Positions 53,453 through 61,790 of a stretch of DNA of 64,000 bases are shown here, in pieces. The DNA comes from JAHEDH01 sp963753285 (GTDB lineage: Bacteria > Actinomycetota > Acidimicrobiia > Spongiisociales > ZC4RG35): positions 370,134-434,133 of the forward strand of contig CAVWBT010000010.1 in assembly GCA_963753285.1 (NCBI GenBank), written 5' to 3'. The position numbers were made by a program, and so were the translations under genes. How positions within the stretch are numbered: the first letter of the stretch is position 1; every line of letters starts with the position of its first letter. The notes beneath the pieces were generated by a model. It did no database searches and was not told where the DNA came from. It worked only from the letters and a program-made list of their open reading frames with translations.

Positions 53453-53916
53453 GATTCGTACCTCGACACGGCGGTCGCCGACAGGTCGACCGAGACCGAG
53501 AAGAACACGAAGTCGAGCTGGTAGTTCGGATACGTGAGCGTCACGGCGACCTTGTCGTTGCCGGTGGCATTCCCGACCGCACAGGGATTGGCAGCGAGTT
53601 CGATGCAGGTCGAGTTCACGAGCGCCGGGTTGATCGCCGCTGCGCTGAGCTGCTCGTCGGCTGCGCATCGCACGTCCGCTTCGGAGGATCCGCCACCGCA
53701 TGTGTCGGTGGATGTGCCCGTGGTCCACGGATCGACGGTGGCGCCGTAGCGGGCCGCCTCGCGAACGGAATGGTCCAAGGTGTTGTGTACGTTCCAGGCG
53801 CGTGCCGTGGTCCAAATGCCGATCACCAGCAGCAGGAGGATTGGCGTCACCAACGCCATTTCGATCAGAGCTGCGCCGCGCTCGTGTTCCGACTGTTTGC
53901 CCATCACTTGTCTCAC
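53449..53916 (-). CDS. TadE-like minor pseudopilin, duplicated module copy 1
   Basis: 155 residues from GTG 53916, five bases after AGGGAG. RGAALIEMALVTPILLLLVIGIWTTARAWNVHNTL, then REAARYGATVDPW, four or more Cys in the exported part, and the end VDLSATAVSRYES shared with the copy at 55425. A perfect eight-base inverted repeat CTGAAGTG/CACTTCAG lies just upstream (53936-53964). Confidence 0.87.
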   Translation of the reverse strand: MRQVMGKQSEHERGAALIEMALVTPILLLLVIGIWTTARAWNVHNTLDHSVREAARYGATVDPWTTGTSTDTCGGGSSEADVRCAADEQLSAAAINPALVNSTCIELAANPCAVGNATGNDKVAVTLTYPNYQLDFVFFSVSVDLSATAVSRYES

Positions 53917-53935
53917 CCAAACTCCCTAAGTACCG

Positions 53936-53964
53936 CTGAAGTGTCGCGTGTTACACCACTTCAG
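53936..53964. promoter_or_regulatory. inverted repeat upstream of a TadE-TadG module
   Basis: CTGAAGTG (53936-53943) and CACTTCAG (53957-53964), 13-base spacer, 20 bases upstream of the TadE start. Possible operator or RNA hairpin. Confidence 0.45.
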
Positions 53965-54129
53965 TCAATCATTGGGTGGGATTTGAGTCGCATGGCCCAC
54001 CGGCCATCCGGTTGTCCCAGCCCTTTGCCCACGAGACACGTCAGCAGAACGACGTTGCGGATCAATAGGACCGGAGACCCGAAGCCTCACTGGTGTCCGC
54101 AGGGTGCCTGTCGTGGGGGTCGGTCGCGA

Positions 54130-55428
54130 TCAACCGGCGATCAGCTTGATCCCGGCCGGCACGTTGAACGAGCCCAGGGGAGCGAAGGTGCTGCCGTCCG
54201 CGCATGTGGCGTCGGGTCCGAACCAAACGACGTCTCCGACGATCTGGTTGAGACCGTTGCCGCCGCCGTTGCCCACGTCGGAACGGCTATCGGGCTCGCG
54301 GATGTAGATGGTGTAGAAGCCGATCACCTTCATCATCTTTCGTCCGTTCGGCCACGAGCTGTTCGGTTGACCGAGATCCCAGTTGTTGTAGTTCCGGTGT
54401 TCGAAATCGACGATCGGAATCGTCGCCAATCTCGGAGAGTCGCACTTGATTCCGGGGCCGTTGTAGTAGTACTGGCTGTTCTTCACCGAGCTGTACGAAC
54501 CGTAGAGACTGGTCTGCCAGCCGCCCGGGGCGACGAACCCTGCGAAGTCGGCGGGGGGTGAGGTCGACCACTTCGAGCCGAGCGTCTGGGCTGACCCTCC
54601 AAGCACTTGCTCCATCGAGTCACAGTTGAAGTCCCCACCCTGGACACAGTCGGCTGCCGAGATGTCGGACAGCAGGGTCGTCATGCCCTGGTTGAACGGG
54701 CCGGTCATGTTGCCGGACTCGGTGTCGAAGGCGTTGCAGGTCTGCCCCGTGGTCGTGCACGCGGTGCCTGAGTTGCCGGTGTGGGGATCGTTCGAGCCCC
54801 AGTTCCCATGGTGCTTCTGGAGGTCGACGTCGACGCCATTGGCCAGCGCATCCCGCCAAGCGTTCGCTCCGTTTCCGACGACCGCGAGCGCGCCGCAATT
54901 GCCACTCACCTTGGCGGCGCAGTCGAAGAGGTCGCCACTGAAGGATCCGCCGAGTGCGCCGAGCGGCATGATCGAGGCCCCGATCGTGGCCTGACTTGCT
55001 CCGCACACCGCCTCTTGCGTGACGTTCACGGTGTTCGCACCGATGACTGCGGCGAACTCGGTGTCCGACGCCTCGGTGACGACCACGGACATCTGGTCTG
55101 GTTGACCGTTGTACTGAGCGTCGAATGAAACGGTGTTGCCGGCTCCGTCGGAGATCGCTCCCGTGGTGCCGAAGACCATCACCGAGCCGAACGTCTTGTT
55201 TGGCCAGTTGAGCTGCGCGATCTCGGCGGCGATGTTGATCGCTGCGGTCGTGTCCGGGAGCTCTGCGGCCCCGGCGAGGCATGCCAGATCGGCGGTCGTT
55301 TGGCCCACTCGCGCATCCTGGTAGAGGCTGGAAGTGTCTACTGCGAGCGCCGCCGCTCCGAAGATGAAGAGAAAGGAGCCGGCGACGAGAAGCGCCGATG
55401 CGCCGCGCTCGGGTGCACTTTTCCTCAT
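54130..55428 (-). CDS. TadG-like exported pseudopilin, family A copy 2 (432 aa)
   Basis: N-terminus RGASALLVAGSFLFIFGAAALAVDTSSLYQDARVGQTTADLACLAG. Same exported motifs as copy 1: KHHGNWGSNDPHTG, FNQGMTTLLSDIS, DCVQGGDFNCDSM, GPGIKCDSPRLATIPIV, YIREPDSRSDVGNG, ending VPAGIKLIAG. Coupled to its TadE by ATGA. Confidence 0.85.
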   Translation of the reverse strand: MRKSAPERGASALLVAGSFLFIFGAAALAVDTSSLYQDARVGQTTADLACLAGAAELPDTTAAINIAAEIAQLNWPNKTFGSVMVFGTTGAISDGAGNTVSFDAQYNGQPDQMSVVVTEASDTEFAAVIGANTVNVTQEAVCGASQATIGASIMPLGALGGSFSGDLFDCAAKVSGNCGALAVVGNGANAWRDALANGVDVDLQKHHGNWGSNDPHTGNSGTACTTTGQTCNAFDTESGNMTGPFNQGMTTLLSDISAADCVQGGDFNCDSMEQVLGGSAQTLGSKWSTSPPADFAGFVAPGGWQTSLYGSYSSVKNSQYYYNGPGIKCDSPRLATIPIVDFEHRNYNNWDLGQPNSSWPNGRKMMKVIGFYTIYIREPDSRSDVGNGGGNGLNQIVGDVVWFGPDATCADGSTFAPLGSFNVPAGIKLIAG

Positions 55429-55934
55429 GATTCGTATCTCGAGACCGCCGTGGCGCTCAGGTCGACCGTCATGGAGAAGAACACGAAGTCGACCACGTAG
55501 TTCGGGTAGGCGAGCGATACGGCGACCTTGTCGGCTCCGGAGGCGCTGCCGACCGAGCATGGATCCGTTCCGAGCTCGATGCAGGTCGTGGACACGAGCG
55601 TTGGATCGATCGCAGCGGCTTCGAGGATCTCGTCGGCGATGCAGCGCAGAACCTCCTGAGAGGTCGATGGTGTCGAGGGACACGTGTCGGTCGTGGTGCC
55701 ATCTGTCCATGGGTCGACGGTTGCGCCGAATCGCGTCGCCTCCCGAACAGCGTGGTCCAGCGTGGTGTTGACGTTCCATGCACGCGCCGTCGCCCAGATC
55801 CCAACGATCATCAGCACGAGAAGGGGGACGACGAGCGCCATCTCCACCAGCGCGGCGCCTTGCTCCCGGCTGGTGCGGCTCGGGTCGTTCCCGTGGTTCA
55901 GGCTCGCTTGTGTTGCAGAAGGCTGGCTCTTCAT
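55425..55934 (-). CDS. TadE-like minor pseudopilin, duplicated module copy 2
   Basis: About 169 residues from ATG 55934. QGAALVEMALVVPLLVLMIVGIWATARAWNVNTTL, REATRFGATVDPW and the end VDLSATAVSRYES match the copy at 53449. Coupled to the family A TadG copy 2. Confidence 0.87.
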   Translation of the reverse strand: MKSQPSATQASLNHGNDPSRTSREQGAALVEMALVVPLLVLMIVGIWATARAWNVNTTLDHAVREATRFGATVDPWTDGTTTDTCPSTPSTSQEVLRCIADEILEAAAIDPTLVSTTCIELGTDPCSVGSASGADKVAVSLAYPNYVVDFVFFSMTVDLSATAVSRYES

Positions 55935-56003
55935 CTCAGTACTACAGGTCGGTCGGCCCACACGCTTCCTTAGCGATTCACGGATTCCCCATGGGCGCGC
56001 ACA

Positions 56004-57575
56004 TCAGCTGTTCACCAGGTGGATCGGGTTGCCGAGCACGTATGCACGCCACGTGGTGGTGTCGTTGACGCTGCCTGCACCGGCGTAGGCGTAGTTGATC
56101 TGCCACCAACAGCCGAGGGCTCCTGAACAGGTGTACGTGTCGGGCACCTCGAATTCGAACTTCAGCCACTTGCCGTTGTAGCCGGGATTCGTCGCGTTGC
56201 GAATTGCATCTTGAGCACAGGGCGAACGGGTCGCAATGAAGGTCCAGCTGTCGTCTTCCTGGTCGCGCTCGTACACGTCACAGACATCGGCGATGCCGTC
56301 ACCTGCGTCGGTGGGATCGAGCAACTGGATCGGGTTGCTCGTGTTGTACGAGACCTCACCGGGGTCATAGAGCTCGACGACGAACGTCTTGCCCGCGTAG
56401 TACGGCTCTAGCTCTGCGAGATAGAACGTGGCGTTGCCGCCCGTGTAGTTGTTGTAGATCGAGATGTCGCGGAGCCCGAACAGCGAGGCGTTCGCTCCGT
56501 CGGCCCGGACGGAGTATCGATTGAGACCGGAGTTGTCGTCGTCTCCGAGCATCTCGACCTGGAGCACATAGATGCCGCTTCCCGACTGGGTCCAACAGCC
56601 CCCGGGAGGGGTCTGCCAGCTGTAGGCCGCGCTCGAGGGGACCTGCGGTTGGGGGGAGAAGGTGTGCTGACACAGAACCGTTGCGTCGCTGAGATCGAGT
56701 GGCGTTGCGTCCGGGTCGTACAAGGTCACACGCACGTCAGAGCCGCAACCCGCGCCCCCCGAGCCCCAATCCTCACAGCCGCGGTCTCCGGTCCGGTGGT
56801 TGTCCGACGTGTTCACGCCGCCGGACCTGTTGCGGAACTCGATGTCGACGAACTGGACGGTGAACGGCGACCCGCCGGATTCGATGCCGTAGAGGTAGCC
56901 GTCGTAGCTCGTGGAGGAAAGCGCTCGTCGGTAGCTGACATTGACTTCAGAGCCGGTACAGGTGTTGCCCGATCCTTCGCCTTCTTCACATCGCGACGAG
57001 TAGGCGTCGCCCATTCGAGTGTCGGTGTCGAGGCCGTGGATGTTCGCCCAGAAGTTGGCCTGGCCGGAGCACCCTGGCTCCCTCGGGTCGCAGGCGTTGC
57101 CGAACGAGTTGTCCGGAGAGCCCAGCTTCAACGGTGGTGTGTATTCCGCAGTGGCGGTCGAGGCGATCTCCATGCTGTCGAAGCCGATGACGCCCAGGAA
57201 GAAGGTCGGCACCTCCGTTCGCACCTCGACCTCGAGCTTTGTGCTCGACAGGATCGTCGGGGTCACCTGTGGGAACAGACCGGCGAGATCGAGCTCGTCG
57301 GCGAACCCGTTGGTTGTAGCGACTTCCTTTGCAGTGCTCACTGCGGCGGTGGTGTCGTCCGGGAGTTCGATCACACCGGCGAGTGCCGCTGCGTCTGCAG
57401 CTCGCTGTGTCCTCTGGTCCATCACGTAGAACCATCCGAGATCGACCGCCAAGGCCGTGAAAGCGAGCAAGGCCACGAGCGACCCCGCGACGATGGGAAC
57501 GCTGATTCCCCGCTCGTCGGATTCTCGGCGCTTCTTCTGGCTGGGAGTGTCGGTATCCATCTCGATCTCGCTCAT
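56004..57575 (-). CDS. TadG-like exported pseudopilin, family B (523 aa)
   Basis: N-terminus RGISVPIVAGSLVALLAFTALAVDLGWFYVMDQRTQRAADAAALAG. The exported domain shares landmarks with the protein at 61787: a Cys-Gly-rich start (CSGQANFWANIHG, MGDAYSSRC), YAGKTFVVELYDPGE, LLDPTDAGDG and the C-terminal CWWQINYAY with TTWRAYVLGNPIHLVNS. Start is uncertain: ATG 57575 is one base after the upstream stop, and ATG 57590 would overlap it. Confidence 0.83.
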   Translation of the reverse strand: MSEIEMDTDTPSQKKRRESDERGISVPIVAGSLVALLAFTALAVDLGWFYVMDQRTQRAADAAALAGVIELPDDTTAAVSTAKEVATTNGFADELDLAGLFPQVTPTILSSTKLEVEVRTEVPTFFLGVIGFDSMEIASTATAEYTPPLKLGSPDNSFGNACDPREPGCSGQANFWANIHGLDTDTRMGDAYSSRCEEGEGSGNTCTGSEVNVSYRRALSSTSYDGYLYGIESGGSPFTVQFVDIEFRNRSGGVNTSDNHRTGDRGCEDWGSGGAGCGSDVRVTLYDPDATPLDLSDATVLCQHTFSPQPQVPSSAAYSWQTPPGGCWTQSGSGIYVLQVEMLGDDDNSGLNRYSVRADGANASLFGLRDISIYNNYTGGNATFYLAELEPYYAGKTFVVELYDPGEVSYNTSNPIQLLDPTDAGDGIADVCDVYERDQEDDSWTFIATRSPCAQDAIRNATNPGYNGKWLKFEFEVPDTYTCSGALGCWWQINYAYAGAGSVNDTTTWRAYVLGNPIHLVNS

Positions 57576-57576
57576 C

Positions 57577-58161
57577 TCAACTCTGGACATCTGGTTCGAG
57601 TCGCATCACTGTTCGCTGGGTGTAGGAGGTGCCGCTGAAGAACGGCAGGAAGCCGGTGAGGTCGTCGTGTGTGTAGACGATCAGAACTCCGAGGTCATCC
57701 AGTCCCGCGGCGATCGTGTCCTGGCGAACGGCCGGGGTCCAGTTGCCGACGTCGTACGTGAAGTTGGGAGCGGTGTTGCCGTTTGCACAGGCGATCGTTC
57801 CATTCGCCTTGTAGGTCACGGTGTCGGCGATCGCGAGGTTGTCGTACTCGGGGTCGGTGGCAGGGTTGTGGCCCGGCACCGACCCGTCCGCGCCAGCTTG
57901 ATAGATGACCACCTTGGACGCGGTCCCGAAGTCCTGGGAACACAGCGCCTGCTCGACGACGCTCACGATGAGGGTGTCGGCTGTCGGCTCGGAGCCGGCG
58001 AGGGCTCCTACTCTGGCGCCTTCCCGGGTGGCGTTTCCGACTGCGAGCTGATCGAGCACCAGCACGGCGGTTTCGGTACCTCCAATGACCAGGCTGAACA
58101 GGAGTGTGATGACCAGAGCGGTCTCGACGACCGCTGCTCCTCGTTCGCGTCGATCTTTCAT
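57577..58161 (-). CDS. TadE-like minor pseudopilin
   Basis: 194 residues from ATG 58161. RGAAVVETALVITLLFSLVIGGTETAVLVLDQL with Gly-x4-Glu and helix, then REGARVGALAGSEPTAD, and YTHDDLTGFLPFFSG near the C-terminus, an element also seen in the TadE-like proteins at 58161, 61224 and 63232. Start overlaps the previous stop as TGATG. Confidence 0.87.
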   Translation of the reverse strand: MKDRRERGAAVVETALVITLLFSLVIGGTETAVLVLDQLAVGNATREGARVGALAGSEPTADTLIVSVVEQALCSQDFGTASKVVIYQAGADGSVPGHNPATDPEYDNLAIADTVTYKANGTIACANGNTAPNFTYDVGNWTPAVRQDTIAAGLDDLGVLIVYTHDDLTGFLPFFSGTSYTQRTVMRLEPDVQS

Positions 58162-58760
58162 CAGTCGAACACCTGCGGCTCGATCTGATAGTCCACGGCG
58201 ATGGTGAGGTCCCGCGATCCCGATTGGATGAGACCGGTCAACCAGTTGTGGGTGTACTGGACCTCGACGCCGACGCGGTCTGTCAGCGGCGCAGAGATAT
58301 CTCGGCCGGACGGCGCCCACGCCGGGGTCGTGTAGTGATCGGTTGTGTACCCCTCGGCGATCGTGTACCGGGGGTCCGGGCACGGTGACCACTCGCAGCA
58401 GTCGCCAGGGGCGTAGCAGAAGATCGAGTTCGGCAGATAGGAGTATGTGTCGCTCGTACCGCCGAGGGCGTCGTAGATGCGGACCTGCACCCCGGCGTCG
58501 TTGATCCCGACGATTCCGAGCGTGCCTGCGACCTCGTCGAGAACTGCGATGTTGCTGAAACGATCGTCGGCCAATGTCGCAGCGACACGCGCTCCTTCTC
58601 GGGCGCTGTGCCCGACGGTGAGCCAGTCCTTGAACAGAAAGGAGAACTCCGCGATCCCGATGATCAACAGGAAGACGATCGGAAGGGTGAGTGACACCTC
58701 TACGAGGGTCGCCCCGCGTTCGTCCGAGCGGTCGGTTGCAGTTCTGAGTGTGGCCTTCAC
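58161..58760 (-). CDS. TadE-like minor pseudopilin
   Basis: 199 residues from GTG 58760 with GAGGGGAAAC upstream. RGATLVEVSLTLPIVFLLIIGIAEFSFLFKDWL, then REGARVAATLADD, a Cys cluster (FCYAPGDCCEWSPC) and YTHNWLTGLIQSG. First gene of a TadE-TadE-TadG operon. Confidence 0.87.
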   Translation of the reverse strand: MKATLRTATDRSDERGATLVEVSLTLPIVFLLIIGIAEFSFLFKDWLTVGHSAREGARVAATLADDRFSNIAVLDEVAGTLGIVGINDAGVQVRIYDALGGTSDTYSYLPNSIFCYAPGDCCEWSPCPDPRYTIAEGYTTDHYTTPAWAPSGRDISAPLTDRVGVEVQYTHNWLTGLIQSGSRDLTIAVDYQIEPQVFD

Positions 58761-58893
58761 GTTTCCCCTCGACGTTCACATCGGGTCGATGTCTGCTGCG
58801 CTGTCGAACACTCCCTGACCGCCTTGGCGGACAACCGGTTCTTCGTCCCATCCGACGCTCGCCTTTAGGACCATTCGCGCCAATGCGCTCGAA

Positions 58894-61134
58894 CTAGTCC
58901 GTTTGAACCAGTCGGCGTGGTGCCGATTCAGCAGGCCGGCGACCCTGACGAGGCATTGCACCGTCGCATGGAGGAGACTGCTGAGGCCCTGTCACGCGAA
59001 GCCCGAGTTCGAACCGGGGTTTTTCCCCGTGTATGTAGGTGACGTCGCCGCCCATCAGTTGGGCGAGCTGGCGGCTCACCGTCAGGCCGAGACCGATGGC
59101 CCCGGTGGCGATTCGTTCGCCCCCGGACGTGTGGTACGCCTCGAAGATCGCCTCGCGTCGCTCCTCCGGGACTCCTGGGCCGCTGTCGGCGACCGCCAGG
59201 ACCGCCCGACCGCCCGACGGTTGCACGGTGATCTCGATCCGATCGCCGCCGTAGCGATTGGCGTTGGTGATGAGGTTGCGGACGATTTGTCGAGTGCGAA
59301 GCGGGTCGGCTTCGACTTCCGTTGCGGCGAGTTGCACCGCCGCCACCTTCGCAGTGATTTCGAGCGGCAGATCCCTCAGCACACCTGACACGAGCTCATC
59401 GAGTCTGAATCGCTCGTTGATGACGGTCAGCTCGGTCTCAGCGATCCGAGTAGAAACGAGGAGGTCGTCGATGATGTCCGAGACCTCGGTGCTCTGCCGT
59501 CTGATCATGCCGAGGAACTCGTCGCGTTCCTCCACCGTGAAGGTGTCGACGTGCTCTTCGAGCTCTGCCGCCAATCCGACGACGACAGCCAGCGGCGTTC
59601 TGAGTTCGTGGCTGACTGATCCGATGAACCGATCCTTCGCCGACACGAGGTCCTCGAGCTTCCGCATCGCGGCCTCGCGTTCGAGGTACGACCCCAACAT
59701 GAGAGCGAAGGAGTGCATCACCGACCGATCGTCGCCGGCCCAATCCCGGCGATCGAAGGTGCCGACGCCCACGAATCCGATCGGCTCGCCATCGGAGATG
59801 ATCGGATAGTTGCATTCGGCGGCGAGCGCAGCTTGTTCATAGAGCTCGACCCGATCGGGGTCGCTTTCCGCCTCTTCCTCCGGAGAGCCGAAGACACTGG
59901 GAAGGCCCGCCAGGTACCGTTCGGCCGCCACGGGCGACCAGGAGAGCGGCCAGGTGACACTCTCGACCCTTTTGGCGGGCTCTCGGTAGAGGTGCTCGAT
60001 CGGACGGGACATCAGGCCGTGCTCCTCGTCGGTCTCGAACACCTCGATATAGGCGACGTCGGCATAGAGTGCCTCCATCACGAGGCTCAACGTCCTCCCG
60101 AGGGGGTCGTCGGAGTCGCGAGCGAGCAGCAGGTTCGTGCCCTCGGTCAGCGCCCGCTGGGCAGTCAGGGCGGTTTCCCTGGCTTCGAATGCCATCATCA
60201 GCTGGTTGGTCTGATACTCCCGTCGCCAGGCGCTCGCGATCATGTCGGTCAAGATCGACAGCGACGTGACTTCTTCTGCAGTCCACGGCTTGCCCCGGGT
60301 CTTGGATCCGAATGCGGCGTGCCCGAGCCATCGGTCCCCGTCCATCACTGGGATGTTGAGCACCGACTCGAGTCGAGGGATCCCCGACGACAGTGTCTCG
60401 CGGTCCGGGACGGGAAGCTCGTCCAGGCTCGAGAACGCACACGGCTCACCCGACGCGAGCCGATCTCGCATGTACGGCAACGCTTCCCACGAGAGCTCGC
60501 CGTCACCATGGGCGGGCGCCTCGCTGCCCGATCTGGTGATCCAGGACTCGATGTCGGAGCTGAGCCGTCGCCGGCGGTCATGGTTGCGCCGGACGATGAT
60601 GACGTCCAGGTCTAGAGCCTTGCACAGTTCTGTGAGGGCATGGCTCACCGGGTCACTCGCAGAGGGGTGTGCCGAGAGGTCGGCTCCGACTCGCGAGATC
60701 GCCTGAACGACGCGTTGTCGGCGCTCCGATTCGGCCAGTTCGCTCTTCAAGATCGAGGAGGCCTGCCAAGACTCTCTCAACGCGTCGGTGACCGCCGCGC
60801 TCAACCAGGCAACGCCGCCGGTGACGATGACGTAGACGGGTAGCAACGGAGCCAGTGTCTCCTCGGCAGACCCGAACAACTCACGTACCTGGAGATGGAA
60901 CCACCCGAGGCCGAGCCCGAAGCCGAATCCAGCCCATCTCCAGCCCAACAGCCCGGCGATCGTGCCCGCGATCACCGTCAGCAGGATGGCGACCGCTCGA
61001 TCCTCCGCTGCCCCGGCCTCTGCGGGCAGGAGTGAGGTGGCGCTCACGACCACGAGCCCGAGTTTGAGAAGTCGAGTGCGTGCCGGTTTCGAGATGAATG
61101 ACCGAAGGGCCGATGTGCTGCGCGTCTCTGGCAT
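58894..61134 (-). CDS. membrane histidine kinase with two GAF-like domains, inside the pseudopilin block
   Basis: 746 residues: four or so N-terminal membrane segments (LLTVIAGTIAGLLGWRWAG, PVYVIVTGGVAWLSAAV), two GAF-like domains (about 150-320 and 335-500), HisKA with IGSVSHELRTPLAVVVGLAAE, and HATPase with VRNLITNANRYGG, DSGPGVPEE and GAIGLGLTVSRQLAQLMGG. No receiver is adjacent. Same strand and spacing as the flanking pseudopilin genes, so co-expression is possible; a role in pilus control is inference only. Confidence 0.85.
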   Translation of the reverse strand: MPETRSTSALRSFISKPARTRLLKLGLVVVSATSLLPAEAGAAEDRAVAILLTVIAGTIAGLLGWRWAGFGFGLGLGWFHLQVRELFGSAEETLAPLLPVYVIVTGGVAWLSAAVTDALRESWQASSILKSELAESERRQRVVQAISRVGADLSAHPSASDPVSHALTELCKALDLDVIIVRRNHDRRRRLSSDIESWITRSGSEAPAHGDGELSWEALPYMRDRLASGEPCAFSSLDELPVPDRETLSSGIPRLESVLNIPVMDGDRWLGHAAFGSKTRGKPWTAEEVTSLSILTDMIASAWRREYQTNQLMMAFEARETALTAQRALTEGTNLLLARDSDDPLGRTLSLVMEALYADVAYIEVFETDEEHGLMSRPIEHLYREPAKRVESVTWPLSWSPVAAERYLAGLPSVFGSPEEEAESDPDRVELYEQAALAAECNYPIISDGEPIGFVGVGTFDRRDWAGDDRSVMHSFALMLGSYLEREAAMRKLEDLVSAKDRFIGSVSHELRTPLAVVVGLAAELEEHVDTFTVEERDEFLGMIRRQSTEVSDIIDDLLVSTRIAETELTVINERFRLDELVSGVLRDLPLEITAKVAAVQLAATEVEADPLRTRQIVRNLITNANRYGGDRIEITVQPSGGRAVLAVADSGPGVPEERREAIFEAYHTSGGERIATGAIGLGLTVSRQLAQLMGGDVTYIHGEKPRFELGLRVTGPQQSPPCDGAMPRQGRRPAESAPRRLVQTD

Positions 61135-61223
61135 CGCTCAGGGATATCGGCGCCGAGTCTGCGAAGTTGAGCGGGAACCTCCCCGTGACTTGTCCGTGGT
61201 TGGCGGTGGGTCTGATTCCGGGG

Positions 61224-61790
61224 TCAGGGGGTGGGGTCAGGCTCTATGTGCATGATCGTCTCCTGTGACCAACATTCGACTCCGACCACCGTACCCCGGC
61301 TGCATGCCGATCCGTCGAACAGGAACACGCCGGTCAGCCAGTCGTGGTCGAACAGCACCTCGACGCCAAGCCAGTCGCGGTCCACGCCGTCGTTGTCTCG
61401 TGTGCCCTCCTGCCAGCTGCTCTGGATTTCGAACCAGCCGCCGCCGCATCGCAGTTTCACCGGATCATCCCCGGATACCGCAGGTCGGTACCGCATCTGT
61501 CTTCCGGTGACGGGGTTTGCCTCGAAGATCCGTACCTCCAGCACTTCGTCGGCTTCGAGCGACTGGAGGCCGCCGGCGGTCGCCTCGAGGATGCGACAGT
61601 CGGCGCCGGGCTCGTCGCCGGCGGCGGCACCCACCCGGGCTCCCTCTCGGGTCGCCCCGGTGACCGAAAGGTGGTCCCGCATGGCGAGGCCGTACTCGGC
61701 CGCTCCAACCGTGAGGAAGATGAGAAGAAGTGCGACCAGAGCGGTCTCGACCGCAGCAGCTCCTCGTTCTCGGTCGAATGCATCCGTCAT
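61224..61790 (-). CDS. TadE-like minor pseudopilin
   Basis: 188 residues from ATG 61790 (ATGA overlap with the upstream TadG). RGAAAVETALVALLLIFLTVGAAEYGLAMRDHL, REGARVGAAAGDEPGADC, and FDHDWLTGVFLFDG near the end. Third gene of a TadE-TadG-TadE set. Confidence 0.87.
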   Translation of the reverse strand: MTDAFDRERGAAAVETALVALLLIFLTVGAAEYGLAMRDHLSVTGATREGARVGAAAGDEPGADCRILEATAGGLQSLEADEVLEVRIFEANPVTGRQMRYRPAVSGDDPVKLRCGGGWFEIQSSWQEGTRDNDGVDRDWLGVEVLFDHDWLTGVFLFDGSACSRGTVVGVECWSQETIMHIEPDPTP

